Assembly: GCA_018857735.1 (NCBI GenBank)
Contig: JABMCL010002073.1
Coordinates: forward strand, 507,501-571,500
DNA from: Alviniconcha marisindica
Taxonomy: Eukaryota; Mollusca; Gastropoda; Provannidae
DNA length: 64,000 nt
Direction: 5' to 3'
Shown: positions 45,355 through 53,500 of the stretch, piece after piece
Numbering within the stretch: the stretch's first letter is position 1
How the letters are laid out: every line of letters begins with the position of its first letter
The notes under the pieces: generated by a model
Seen by the model: the letters and a program-made list of their open reading frames with translations, nothing else
Told to the model about the DNA's origin: nothing
Database searches by the model: none
Position numbers and translations under genes: made by a program

Positions 45355-47226
45355 ATATATATTAACAATAGTCACTATATAGCAAACATACACACACATA
45401 TTATACACAAATATAAACCCACACAATGAATGAACAAGACAGAAGTGCTCCATCTGCCAACAGGGCCCCCTGGGACAAGTGCCAGTGAAAGAGGCAGTCC
45501 CCACGGGGCCCCCCCGGCGCAAAACTGGCTCCAAAAGGGGGCGTATTGATCCGACACAGCAGGATTTCTAAAGGCAGCCATTCAACGTTCATTTTCCCCT
45601 CACTCTCAAGCAGCTTTTGACCCAGGAGAGGTCAGCTTTTCCATGCTTGCTTCTTCATTTTGTGACTCTCATCAAAACCAAACCCCAAAAAAGAAGCAAG
45701 TCTGTCGTGATAAATGTGCACTGTTTGTCCAACCAGCAACCAACATCTTCTTATGAAAGGATTTTTCAAGGAGACTGTTTCACCAAGATCTCTGCAGCGT
45801 TGCTTTTTCACGTGTATTGGAGTGGACATCACTGGGAATGCTAGCCTCAGTGACCTGTAAGGTCACGCAGTATATGGAGAGAGAAAATATGGACAGTACG
45901 TTAGCAACAAGGGGAACAACTACTCTTACCCCATCCTTTTGTCAGGATTGCCTCCCTTAAATACCTTTTCCATACAATGTGTGCATTACCGTCACTTATC
46001 ATATTATGTTTGTGCTCAGGTAAGTTTAGGTGTTTTTTTCAAAGGTATTACTAAGTTTCTTCATGTGAGTTGACCCAGCATTTGGGGATCTTGTTTTCAG
46101 TTTCTCAGATAACCTTGTCTTCGTGGATTTCCAGAGACATCAGCAGCAAGCAGTTTTTTCAAGTTCCATTTACAGCCCAGTGTTAATGCAGAAACATGCA
46201 CAGCTGAGGCACTTAACTGGGGCCTGAAGCGCCACACTTCCAACCCTTGCATGATTTACCAAGATGCACTGAAAACTTAGCTAATACAGACACATACACA
46301 TATTACAAAACCAGACAGTGCGTCAGCTGCACAGGTTGATCAGTGTTCTCTCAGCTTTGTCCCATGCGCACTTGTGTGTGTGTGTGTGTGTGTGTGTTGT
46401 GTGTATGTGTGTGTGTGAGTGCGCATGTGTGTGAGCATATGCGCATGTGCATGTATTTGTGAATGCATGTCTGTATTAGTCATCACTGAAGTGTCTGGTA
46501 CAGCAACAGTTGTGAGTCTTTGAAGTTCCACTGTGACCCTCTGGGATTTCAGCAACCAAGCTTGCACAGCAAGTCCAACACCCTAAGACCTGGAGTTTTT
46601 GTATGTGGAACTATTTTCGAACATTTGCACAAACAAAAAGCGCCCCCTGTTATTCAGTCACTATACGTCAACCTCTCATCAACTGAATCTCAAATGTAAT
46701 AACAACAACAACAACAATAATAACAATAACGGTCATTTAAACAGTGATGTATCCCACCAGGCTTTACAAAATCTACCAAAAATCACACATAAAAACCTTT
46801 AAAAAAACAATACATAATCATACTGCATTCCTCACACCACAAACACGCATAAACGCACGCACGCTTGCATGCACACACACACACACGCACATATGCACAC
46901 ACGTGCGCACGCACACACACACACGCACACGCACACACACACAAACACACACACTTACATATATTCAAAGTACCAAGCATCCACGGGACTTACCCTCTCA
47001 TGCACATGCAGGAAACTGGTTTGGGGGAAGGCCTTCTCACAGTACTGGCAACCGTGCGGGTTGGTTTCGCTGATGCCGATGGCAAAGGGCAGTTGCTCCT
47101 CGCTCAGGTGAAGGGGAAGTGGGGATCGAACCCCGTCTTCCAGGTTGGGAGGGAGTGGGGAACTGGAACTGGAATCGGATCCGCTCCATTCCGGTTTGTC
47201 CTGTGCAGGCCAAGTTAACCCAGCTT
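22916..47226 (-). CDS. ZNF423: ZNF423/ZNF521 (Oaz)-type multi-zinc-finger transcription factor, 3' twelve coding exons
   Basis: Gene-level entry, minus strand, 5' incomplete. Exons in transcript order: 47226-46994, 44528-44389, 39384-39135, 35712-34478, 34010-33875, 33014-32333, 30666-30395, 28789-28062, 27616-27327, 26784-26656, 25079-24943, 23146-22916; all phases agree and give 1,486 residues. This family encodes nuclear C2H2 factors that use separate finger clusters to bind DNA and partners such as EBF/Olf-1 and SMADs. Diagnostic matches are [38 protein letters not shown] and CHLIEH in their family positions. I count about 34 C2H2 fingers plus one CxxC...CxxC module. The vertebrate proteins have about 30 fingers in about 1,300 residues, so this one is longer, partly through linkers. 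The amino-terminal exon with the repressor motif is not visible and probably lies beyond 64,000. Whether it equals ZNF423 or ZNF521 cannot be decided: it is likely pro-orthologous to both. Confidence 0.9.
23402..24900. repeat. 60-bp minisatellite, about 24 copies
   Basis: In the last intron of the zinc-finger gene. Unit CTCTTAGTGGACTATTTCAA, CAGTCAACAATAGTGTAGAT, CTGAACTGTAATGATCCCAT. Copies are exact 60-mers at the left end and degrade to the right. The low-complexity block at 24,765-24,855 has runs unlike the unit and may be a sequencing or assembly artefact. Confidence 0.93.
24943..25079 (-). CDS. ZNF423: ZNF423/521-like exon K (fingers 34-35)
   Basis: Acceptor GTGTGCAG|GG, donor CTGGAG|GTATGG, residues 1366-1410. 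Ends finger 34 and holds the last finger, [19 protein letters not shown]. Confidence 0.9.
25130..25511. repeat. 18-bp repeat CAGTATCAATAATGATTC, left part
   Basis: About twenty imperfect copies in the intron between exons J and K. The same array continues at 26,191-26,262 after an inserted element. Confidence 0.92.
25512..26190. mobile_element. 679-bp non-autonomous DNA transposon (MITE-like) with 16-bp perfect TIRs
   Basis: The segment starts TAGGTAGTCCAAAGTG and ends CACTTTGGACTACCTA, a perfect 16-base terminal inverted repeat. It is flanked on both sides by CAATAAT (25,505-25,511 and 26,191-26,197), which occurs in the array unit and can be read as a 7-bp target-site duplication. It splits the 18-bp array in two, which dates the insertion after array growth. 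No transposase frame inside. TSD length and the TAGG start suggest a hAT-like origin, but this is inference. Confidence 0.8.
26191..26262. repeat. 18-bp repeat, right part after the insertion
   Basis: Continuation of the array at 25,130-25,511; followed at 26,264-26,560 by two copies of a roughly 120-bp unit (CCCAGGTCTGTTTTACACAC and ACCTACCAAACAAAGGCCAC). Confidence 0.85.
26656..26784 (-). CDS. ZNF423: ZNF423/521-like exon J (fingers 33-34)
   Basis: Acceptor TGTGTTTCAG|AA, donor [30 protein letters not shown], then the start of [19 protein letters not shown], which is completed by exon K; the restored finger confirms the junction. Confidence 0.9.
26916..27302. repeat. Mixed TG, CT and CA microsatellites
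   Basis: Compound simple repeat ending about 20 bases from the exon I donor; the longest (CA)n is 27,225-27,300. Confidence 0.92.
27327..27616 (-). CDS. ZNF423: ZNF423/521-like exon I (fingers 30-32)
   Basis: Acceptor TTCCTTGCAG|GT, donor TCTG|GTCAGT. Residues 1226-1321: [37 protein letters not shown] and, after a Gly-rich linker ([10 protein letters not shown]), [17 protein letters not shown]. Confidence 0.92.
28062..28789 (-). CDS. ZNF423: ZNF423/521-like exon H (fingers 23-29)
   Basis: Acceptor GCTGCGCAG|GGT, donor CCTCG|GTAAGC, residues 983-1224. Seven modules: [17 protein letters not shown]; an atypical module [14 protein letters not shown]...CKPC with Cys pairs instead of the His pair, a known oddity of this family; then five ordinary fingers including [19 protein letters not shown] and [19 protein letters not shown], the most conserved block. 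Confidence 0.95.
28815..29330. repeat. About 70-bp minisatellite, 7 copies
   Basis: Unit AAACAGGTAAGTGTCTTAGT, TCTCTATCTCATTTCCAAGC, AGTGGACACGAAAACAACAC, AACACAGCTCGACC; upstream of exon H. On the plus strand each unit carries a perfect donor-like AG|GTAAGT, but the gene runs on the other strand. Confidence 0.92.
29330..30394. other. Intron between exons G and H, unique part
   Basis: AT-rich sequence without coding signal. A C run of about 19 lies at 29,979-29,997. At 30,115-30,360 the minus strand resembles a tRNA-derived SINE piece (GAGGTTTGATTCTTGGATGC fits a B-box), followed by a TTAG repeat (30,354-30,383) touching the exon G donor. Confidence 0.5.
30395..30666 (-). CDS. ZNF423: ZNF423/521-like exon G (fingers 20-22)
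   Basis: Acceptor TTTTGATCAG|CAGAGA is a NAGNAG-type tandem site (in-frame Ala gain or loss); donor TACCAG|GTTGGT. Residues 893-982 with [36 protein letters not shown] and [18 protein letters not shown]. Confidence 0.92.
30672..31840. repeat. About 54-bp minisatellite, about 18 copies, decaying to the right
   Basis: Unit AGGTCAGTGAGCAAGTTGTC, AGCAATGTTTAGGGCCAATA, ACTGGCCATGTTT in the intron between exons F and G. Copies lose match after 31,600. Confidence 0.93.
31870..32225. repeat. About 55-bp imperfect repeat, 5 copies
   Basis: AGAATCAAAGTTGTTGAGGT with CATTCCAACAGCAAA; a second array in the same intron, older and more diverged. Confidence 0.75.
32333..33014 (-). CDS. ZNF423: ZNF423/521-like exon F (fingers 16-19)
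   Basis: Acceptor TGTTCTCCAG|GTG, donor TTGACAG|GTTGGT, residues 665-891. Fingers [38 protein letters not shown] and [20 protein letters not shown] long disordered linker contains SIKEEADSS, a psi-K-x-E SUMO-type motif followed by acidic and Ser residues. Confidence 0.93.
33040..33420. repeat. 190-bp tandem duplication with TA microsatellites
   Basis: 33,040-33,222 and 33,228-33,418 share ACTGCTAATCCATCACCGCT-like, ATTAAAAGGTCAT, AGTACGAACAGCCTTTAGCA and CTGCAACCTCGCTGCAGTCA blocks; the second copy has longer (TA)n at 33,264-33,282 and 33,331-33,365. It starts about 25 bases from the exon F acceptor. Confidence 0.85.
33875..34010 (-). CDS. ZNF423: ZNF423/521-like exon E (finger 15)
   Basis: Acceptor TACCGCTAG|GT, donor GGCAG|GTAAGT, residues 620-664. 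[25 protein letters not shown] is nearly invariant in this family. Finger 16 starts [10 protein letters not shown] and ends in exon F. Confidence 0.94.
34134..34214. repeat. CA microsatellite
   Basis: Interrupted (CA)n in the intron between exons D and E, followed by a C/T homopolymer junction near 34,270-34,290. Confidence 0.9.
34478..35712 (-). CDS. ZNF423: ZNF423/521-like exon D (fingers 6-14)
   Basis: The largest exon, 1,235 nt (visible residues 208-618), acceptor TTGTCCTCAG|GTG, donor TACAG|GTGGGG. Nine fingers, starting [19 protein letters not shown] and ending [18 protein letters not shown]. Between fingers 7 and 8 is a Ser/Pro linker with [11 protein letters not shown]; between 11 and 12 a basic, Ser-rich linker ([17 protein letters not shown]) that could be a nuclear localisation signal. 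The first 30 exon bases are repeated in the preceding intron. Confidence 0.94.
35713..36890 (-). repeat. 64-bp tandem array containing the exon D splice acceptor and exon start
   Basis: About 18 extra copies. Each unit carries, in gene orientation, a TCTGACTTTGTCCTCAG-like tract and acceptor followed by GTGGAGAAGCTGACGTGCGA-like exon sequence up to TGTGTGCAGC, i.e. the first 30 bases of exon D. Units near the exon are 64-67 bp, so decoy acceptors shift frame by differing amounts. Confidence 0.94.
36891..37424. other. Unique spacer between the two junction arrays
   Basis: No repeat or coding signal seen. This is the only unique part of the intron between exons C and D. Confidence 0.6.
37425..39134 (-). 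repeat. About 60-bp tandem array containing the exon C splice donor and exon end
   Basis: About 28 extra copies. In gene orientation each unit holds a version of TGTCAATACACTCCGCTGCC plus ATCAAG|GTGGGTTGAAGG, i.e. the last 26 bases of exon C and its donor, then a spacer with TGTGCTGTACCTG. The copy next to the exon matches it exactly over the 26 bases; distant copies drift (GTACTCTCTGTGGCCATCAAG). Confidence 0.95.
39135..39384 (-). CDS. ZNF423: ZNF423/521-like exon C (fingers 3-5)
   Basis: Acceptor GCTATGCAG|GA, donor ATCAAG|GTGGGT. Contains the end of finger 3, [19 protein letters not shown] and [18 protein letters not shown]. The last 26 exon bases plus the donor are amplified as a tandem array in the following intron. 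Confidence 0.92.
39480..40545. repeat. About 56-bp minisatellite, about 19 copies
   Basis: Unit CTTTCCTTGAAACCCCACTC, TTCAGATCACCCTTCTTTCA, ACTCCA in the intron between exons B and C, about 100 bases from exon C. Confidence 0.93.
41650..41808 (+). repeat. Direct duplicate, copy 1 (about 150 bp)
   Basis: From TGATGTTTACTGACATAATA to CATCCCTCCACCTACC; nearly identical to 42,905-43,056. Contains TTTTTTAATTACCGTTTTAT and an inverted pair GGCACGCACTCTTTGCGTGCC. Confidence 0.9.
42180..42490. promoter_or_regulatory. Candidate intronic regulatory element
   Basis: About 300 bp of balanced-composition, non-repetitive DNA amid simple repeats, with GCTCAACGGGTTTTTGAAAT and TTAATGTTTTTGATGATGCA and no convincing exon. 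Only composition and context support it. Confidence 0.25.
42505..42680. repeat. TG then CT microsatellite
   Basis: (TG)n with GCGCATG interruptions followed by (CT)n and a C run. Confidence 0.9.
42905..43056 (+). repeat. Direct duplicate, copy 2
   Basis: Same sequence as 41,650-41,808 with a few substitutions; the two copies are 1.25 kb apart within one intron of the zinc-finger gene. Confidence 0.9.
43165..43725 (+). mobile_element. Dispersed repeat family C, copy 1 (about 550 bp)
   Basis: Diverged homologue of 61,605-62,175: shared order of GAGCAAATAAAG, CTACATGCATGAGTCA, TTTAGATTAGGAAAGTC, GATGTCAGTGACCCAATG, AGTAGCCTCT and CATAACTTTAAACACATT-like blocks. An interspersed element of unknown class, without a visible frame. 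Confidence 0.75.
43853..43977. repeat. TA and TG microsatellites
   Basis: (AT)n then (GT)n, with ATATATATCTGTGTGTG junction. Confidence 0.9.
44389..44528 (-). CDS. ZNF423: ZNF423/521-like exon B: family signature fingers
   Basis: Acceptor GCTTAG|GTG, donor [41 protein letters not shown] is finger 2, the most recognisable segment of the ZNF423/521 family; finger 3 begins with [10 protein letters not shown] and ends in exon C. Confidence 0.93.
45038..45400. repeat. Long TG microsatellite flanked by a direct repeat
   Basis: (TG)n with sparse interruptions between 45,113 and 45,351. The block AATATATATATGTTAACAAT plus GTCACTATATAGCAAA occurs on both sides (about 45,058 and 45,353), so microsatellite and flank were duplicated together. 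Confidence 0.92.
45425..45640. promoter_or_regulatory. Candidate intronic regulatory element
   Basis: GC-balanced unique island between a TG array and ordinary intron, with GGGCCCCCTGGGACAAG and AAGGGGGCGTATTGATCC. No exon fits. Weak, context-only support. Confidence 0.25.
46372..46965. repeat. TG block (46,372-46,455) and CA block (46,860-46,965)
   Basis: Two microsatellites of opposite sense about 400 bp apart upstream of the exon A donor; AAC trinucleotides at 46,699-46,730. Confidence 0.9.
46994..47226 (-). CDS. ZNF423: ZNF423/521-like exon A (5'-most seen)
   Basis: Acceptor CTCTCTCCAG|AA, donor AGAGG|GTAAGT. Residues 1-77 of the visible part: an acidic Ser-rich linker ([13 protein letters not shown]) then [19 protein letters not shown], finger 1, whose last His is in the next exon. 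The acceptor at its 5' edge and incoming phase show that at least one more coding exon lies upstream. Confidence 0.88.
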
Positions 47227-47707
47227 CTGGAGAGAGAGAAAAGGAAGGGGGGGAAAAAAGGGGGGGTTGGAATGTCATTAACTGAGTTATTACCCTTTTT
47301 TTTGCCCTTTCTCTTTTTTTGTAGTCTTTCTAATCTCAACCGAGCATGTTTTGTCAGCATGGGATTCTGGTAGCACCATACAAGTGTCATCATCAGTATG
47401 TAGGCATGAGAATTAGTTGGTTAGTAATGTTTAGCTAGTAATTAGATTTTAACATCCTGTCAGCGTCGCAGGGTTGCCTCAAGATCAACTGCACAAGGTC
47501 ACCTCATGACGATATAAAGTGGAATACACAAACGTGCAAACAATTTTGTTAGCATCAATCATTTCCTCATCCATGTAAAACATGCAAAGCTGTGATCTAA
47601 CCAACCCAAAAACACCCAATATGCCCTCCAAATGACATATTGATTTGTCATTTCTTTCTTCTCTTTTCCACCCAAACACCACCTGTAATGCATCCATGCA
47701 TGTGAGA

Positions 47708-47740
<33 letters not shown>

Positions 47741-49931
47741 CGCACGCGCACACGCACGCATGCATGCACACACACGTGGGCATGAAAGACAGAGACAGAG
47801 AGAGAGAGAGAGCTCCAGCACTATCAGTTGTTATTGTCTATCATGACAGCAACTATCTGTTTCCTCTTGTTGCTGCATTTGAAGAAATGAAAAGAAGAAC
47901 AAATAAAGCAGCTTGCTGTCACTTTTACATTCACTTGACTCTCAGAGTGTTTCACACTGATCTGAAGACCAAACAAATCCCCAGGAAAGTGAAATCAGTA
48001 AAACAGTGTTGCCAAAGTGAAATCAGTAATTATAAAACAGTGTTGCTGTTTGCCTGTCCTGATAGATCGCTGCTTTTATCTGTTGAAAACTAGGGCAAGG
48101 AGGGAGGACAACTCCAGCACAGCAAGGTGTGGGCACTGCTGTGACTGTAGTCCTTTCTATATGTGTCCATTTTTTTCCATATTCATTATACATCATGGAC
48201 TAAAATATGTGGCATTCAAAACTGCATAACATACACATAAAACATGTGTTAAAGCAATCCCTGTATTTTATTTATTTATTTATCTACTTATTTATTTATA
48301 ATTTGGCTTTAAATTTAAGCTCTGCTGGGCGCAGCCATGTTGGTTTGCTCTTTACCAATGAAGAGCAGAAAAAGTTTGGCTCATGACGTAGCAGCATACA
48401 TTTCTGCCACACATGCCAACCTTTATTCATTAAGGCACACACACAGATTGCCAGACACATGGCTCACAGCTGTGGTTCTGCAACTTTCCAGTGTCGATTC
48501 TACGCAGACTAGACCACAAAGCTGCAAGCAGGAGCCAGTTCTAACCTTTGTTCATTAAAGTGTAAGCCTGCCTATAAATAGTGGGCCAGAAAATTTGAAA
48601 CAAATTCTCTTCAAAGTATGACATGGTCACATTGCTGCTGGTTTATAGCAAATATCTGAAAATCAGACCATCATTTGAATATGACACTCGGCACAGACAA
48701 AATTCGCTGTTGATGAAAGTGAATTTTGTCTAATTTCAAGTCTAAAAAGTTTGAAGCGAGGACAATTACAATACAAATGGGCGGGGGCTTATCTCATGAC
48801 ATGGATAGTGCTGTGCTTTCAGCTTTACACACATCAGTCACTTCAGCCATTACTTTCAAACAGTTGCTGAAACTGTGTCTTTCTGTTGACGATTTGTGCG
48901 CCTCAAAGCCCCACCCCTTTGCCCAAATTAAGACTGACGCGAGTGCAATGCAGAAATTTTCACAGCCTGAAGGTATACCTTCGGGAACTGAGGCTTTAAG
49001 GCACACGCAGACTGCCAGCCACTCAGCCCGCAGTTGTGGTTCTGCAACTTTCAAACGTTGATTCTACACAAACTAGACCGCTAACTGACTCAAAAGCTGC
49101 TAGTGGGAGCGTGTTCTTTACCCCTATCCTGTCTACAGGGTCGATGATGCTTCCTCGCTTGATGTCCGCTTTAATACTAAGCCTGCCTAACCCAAGCAAG
49201 GGGGATAACTGAGCAATATGTGTCTTTCCATTTGGTGGCAGCTGACATGTTTTCCCTTTTTGGCATACCTGTATACTGATTAGTGATAGTAATAAATGTT
49301 CTGGAAATACGATATCAGAGACAGCTGAAATATGGAAATACTGTATCCGAGAGAGCGGAAATATGAAAATATCATGTCAGAGACAGCAGAAAAATATCTA
49401 GAGTTTCTGAGCATATCTTCTGGAGTTTCTGGATAAATGCTGTTAGTATGTGGGAGTGGAATTAAACTGACAACTGTGTTTGGGGCTGGGGGGGGGGGGG
49501 GGGGGGGTTGAAGGTTGTATATACACACATGTGGGCACATAACACAAGCCTATGTGCTAATGGGAAAGTTGCCTATGTGAAAAAATGTTTTTACAAAAAT
49601 AAAAAAATAAAAATAAAAGGTTGCCAGTTACAGGATAATGTGAAACACCCTCAGTAACCTGTTTAAACCCTTGCAGGCCATTATAACTGAGCAGGGATGC
49701 AAAAACCTGGTGTTTCCCTGGGGATCCTCTTCAAGCTACACTCAGTGTCTTTCGATAAAATAGTCAAATGGAAGTCAAATGAATAATACAGAAGGAATAA
49801 ATACATTTCAGCTGCTAATAGCTGCCACCAGGGGCTCTCTGCAGTGTCCCCAAAGTGTGAGTCACAAGCTGGAATACATAATGGCGGAATACATCAATTT
49901 TAAATTTAAACTTGAAAGCAGCTGGGAATAT

Positions 49932-49933
<2 letters not shown>

Positions 49934-49981
<48 letters not shown>

Positions 49982-50105
49982 TGCATGTTTGCATCCATGC
50001 GTGTGTGCTTGCATGTGTGTGTGCATGCATGTGTGCACACACGCATGCATGTGTGCATGCATGAGTGCGTGCATGCGTGCATGCATGTGTGCATGCATGC
50101 ATGCA

Positions 50106-50162
<57 letters not shown>
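49934..50162. repeat. TG microsatellite with GCATGCAT core
   Basis: (TG)n flanking a 110-bp stretch of GCATGCATG variants, an alternating purine-pyrimidine run of over 200 bases (Z-DNA-prone). Confidence 0.9.
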
Positions 50163-50163
<1 letters not shown>

Positions 50164-50432
50164 CACAGCAGGTGTATGTTGTGAGTGTGTGTACAAGCTC
50201 CCACCCTCAACCAAGACTATTCACAATTCATGCTTCTACTGGAGAAATGAGGCTTGATTCCATCCCGACAACTAACAACTTGATCCCAGAAGATTAACAA
50301 ATAATGAAAATACCAGCAAACTCTCATCAATCTCCCATTCAACTCCTTTCCATCCAACTATATAAACTGAAAAATTGGCAATCAAAAACAAAGATCCAAA
50401 TGCATTCACCATGGTGTCCTAAAACAAAAAGC

Positions 50433-50476
<44 letters not shown>

Positions 50477-50779
50477 AACACACATGCACGCACGCACGCA
50501 CACACACACACACACACACACATGCACAAACACACACAGCACATGCACACGCACACATCACACACACATACACAAATGCATGCGCACACGCGTAAGCACA
50601 CACACACACATGTGCATGTAAGCACACACACACACACACACTCAACACACACAAATCAAATATACCCAGTTACAACAAGAATTTCAAATCCAGCACTACC
50701 AGCGACGACTGCTGGGGTGGGGGTTGCGGGGGGGCGGGGGGGGGGGGGGGGGGGGGGCAGGACAACGCTGAAGGCTGTT

Positions 50780-51130
50780 TGGAAAGTTCACCTCATCAAG
50801 CATTCAGGTCAGAAAAGGGAGAAGAAAGGCGTGCTCCCCAGGGTGATCCCCCTGCCAACAAAAGCTGCAGCAACAAAGGTCCCACCCACCAGGGGAGTCG
50901 TAAGAGCCAGGGAGGGCTGGAGGCTTAGAGAGGGGAGTAGGGAGGATAAATGGAACGGCGGCATCAGAGGACAGTCGGATGTCTGATGTCCCCCAGTCCC
51001 CAGGGAGTTGGGCCGGAAGGGGTGGGGCCAGAGGGCGGGGTGCTGGGGCGGGGTGAGCCAGTGTGGTCCCTACAACTAGCTGCACGTGCCCTGTCCTCGC
51101 ACAGGCCGGAAGATCAAACGAGCTCTATGT
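50780..51130. promoter_or_regulatory. Candidate regulatory element
   Basis: Unique, GC-rich island with AGGGTGATCCCCCTGCCAAC and AAAAGCTGCAGCAACAAAGG; no frame looks like protein. Context-only support. Confidence 0.22.
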
Positions 51131-51899
51131 AGTATAAAACAAAGGAACTGTGCCGAGTAAATATAGTTGTCCTACTCTGCGTGTGCAGGTTGAAAAAAGG
51201 GGAGGGTGGGGGTGGGGGAGGGGTGGGGTGGTGACGGGAGATGGTGGGAATGCTAAGAGATGAGAATAGATTATCCGTCATCAAACTGTTGTAGTGAGTC
51301 ACCTTCAGACACACGGGTGGCTTGTCGGAGTCAGTGCACATCAGGGAGGATACGTGTATGGTTAAAAACTGCACGAGGGCCGAGGGGGAGGGCGTGGGGG
51401 CTGGAAGGGGTGGGGTGGGGGTGGGGGTGGGGGTGGGGCTGCTCGCGCACGCATGTGGAGCACATCCGTTTTTTAATCACTCCACGGGCGCTGCTGTTTC
51501 TGAGCCTACGCATGATCACACTTCACAAGTAATGTGTGTTTCTGTAGGGTGCAGATCAAAATTTGACACAACCTAACAGCAGCATATGTTGCCTCTTCCA
51601 CCCCCCCCCCCCCCCCCCACCCCCACCTTTTGTTTTCTTCCCCCCACTCCCACCCCCACCCCACTCTCTCTCTCTCTGTGACCTATTTACACCAGAGTCT
51701 ACACAGACAAGAAGCGAACTGTTCAGCAGGTAGTTCCGACTAAAGACGCCAGGAGAGCTCCAACGTGGACAGCAGAACATCATGGCGGCAGGTTACTGGT
51801 GGCCCACCCACCGTGTATTATGACTGCCTCCTATGTACAGACTGTGGCCGCCTTCCCGGACACTGTCAGACACAGCGGCCTGGCGGCTGGCTGTTCAAT

Positions 51900-52905
51900 A
51901 TTGAATCCCCCGGGTCTCGAAGGAAGTACCCCTGTCCCACCACCACTACCTCAGAACGCCGACCACGTTCCCCTGCCCCTCACCACCCCCATTACCAGCC
52001 TCCTGGCTCACTGAATCCCTTGGGTGTCAGCGGAACCATGCCCCACCATCACTACCCCAGAATGCTGACCACGTCACCCCCCTCCTCCCAGCACCACCAC
52101 CACCACCACCAAACCCCAGAAGCCGACCACGTCCCCCCACCACCACCACCACCCCAGAACGCCAAGTCACCCCCACCACCACCACCACCAACAACAACAA
52201 CGACCTCACCACCACTACCCCAGAATGCCGAAAAACGTCACCCCCCACTACCACCACCACCAACCGCACCACCACCACCACTACCCCAGAACGCCGACCA
52301 CGTCACCACCACCACCACCCTCATCACCACCACCACCACCACCCTCATCACCACCACCAATGACCCACCCCCTGGCTCACCGAATCCCTTGGGTGTCAGC
52401 GGAACCCTGCCCCACCACCACCCTCATCACCACCACTACCCCAGAATGCCGACCACGTCACCTCCCCCCCCCCCTCCCACCACCACCACCAACAACAACG
52501 ACGACCTCATCACCACCACCACTCCCCCAGAATGCCGACCACGTCATCCCCACCACCACCACCAACAACCTCACCACCACCACCCCAGAACGCCGACCAC
52601 GTCACCACCACCACCCTCACCAACATCAGCACCCTCATCACCACCAGCACCCTCATCACCACCAGCACCCTCATCACCACCACCAATACCCACCTCCTGG
52701 CTCACTGAATCCCTTGGGTGTCAGCGGAACCCTGCCACCCCCCCCCCCCCCCCCGCAGCAACCTCATCACCACCACATACCCACCTCCCAGCTCAGCACC
52801 AAGCTACAGCAACCTCACCGCAGCTACCCCCCACTCCCCCACCCCACCACCACCACCACCACCACGCCCTTACCCCCACCTCCACCCACCCACTTCCTAC
52901 GTCAG
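51900..52905. repeat. CCA/CAC-rich composite minisatellite
   Basis: Runs of CCA and CAC with two recurrent words: CCCCAGAATGCCGACCACGT (about ten times) and CTCACTGAATCCCTTGGGTG plus TCAGCGGAACC (three full copies near 52,008, 52,376 and 52,700). A 412-codon open frame spans it, giving a Pro/His/Thr-rich translation, but the repeat explains the openness. Confidence 0.88.
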
Positions 52906-53084
52906 CTCCTGCAGTCGAGCCAGCACGGTCGGCTGCAGAGTTGAGGAGATGGTGGAGGGCGGAGTGGGGGGGGGGTAGGGGGGCTGTGGGGGAGACCGAG
53001 TAGAGAGGGGGGGGGGGGGGGACCTGGGGAAGAAGAAGGGAGGTGGGGGGCCTTCCTCCAGAGCCGAGGCGATGCCCCAGGGAC

Positions 53085-53500
53085 CCGTGGCCCTGGAAAC
53101 GCAGTAATTACCGTCCGAGCGATTCAGCCGGCACCACCTGCCGGGCCCCGAATGAGCGCGCTCCCTCGGGAGGTCGTCCTGCTGAATATGTAATCAGGCT
53201 CCACCGGCTGGGAGTCCCGCTGGGAGCTGCCAATAACAGACGGGTCCCAGGCGGGGTGTCCCCGGCCGCAATGGCTTCCCGCGTCCAATCTATCACCATT
53301 ATGAAGTCCATTTCATGGGCTGTCCCCGCGCCACCGTATCCCCCCTTTGGAGGTTTGCAGGTAGTGCTCGGAGGAAAGTAAACCTGGCTCGGTGAAATTA
53401 TTTCCGGAAGCCGACAGGGTTCCATTTCGCTCGAGCTGATTGTGGGACAGACTCCCCTGGGGGCGAGGGGATGGCAAGTCGTGAAGCAACCTTTCTCTAC
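53085..53500. promoter_or_regulatory. Candidate ancient non-coding element or enhancer
   Basis: About 400 bp with no repeats, balanced composition, and words typical of developmental enhancers: GCAGTAATTACCGTCC, GAATATGTAATCAGGC, CCAATCTATCACCATTATGA, GTGAAATTATTTCCGG. It lies upstream of visible exons of a developmental zinc-finger gene, the type of locus rich in conserved enhancers. Conservation itself cannot be seen here. Confidence 0.35.

Larger units (their letters stand above)
47227..51700. other. Upstream intron or 5' region of the zinc-finger gene
   Basis: No further exon of the zinc-finger gene could be identified. Contains TG microsatellites at 47,707-47,775 and 49,934-50,162, a CA block at 50,434-50,655, G runs at 49,489-49,507 and 50,728-50,757, and two diverged copies of a 120-bp sequence (48,430-48,545 and 48,990-49,110 sharing GTGGTTCTGCAACTTTC and TTGATTCTAC-like words). 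Confidence 0.55.

Noticed and set aside
51765..53003. 412-codon plus-strand open frame (Pro/His/Thr-rich)
   Set aside because: The frame is kept open by CCA/CAC minisatellite with very few possible stops; repeat words ignore codon logic and no domain, signal peptide or splice context is visible.
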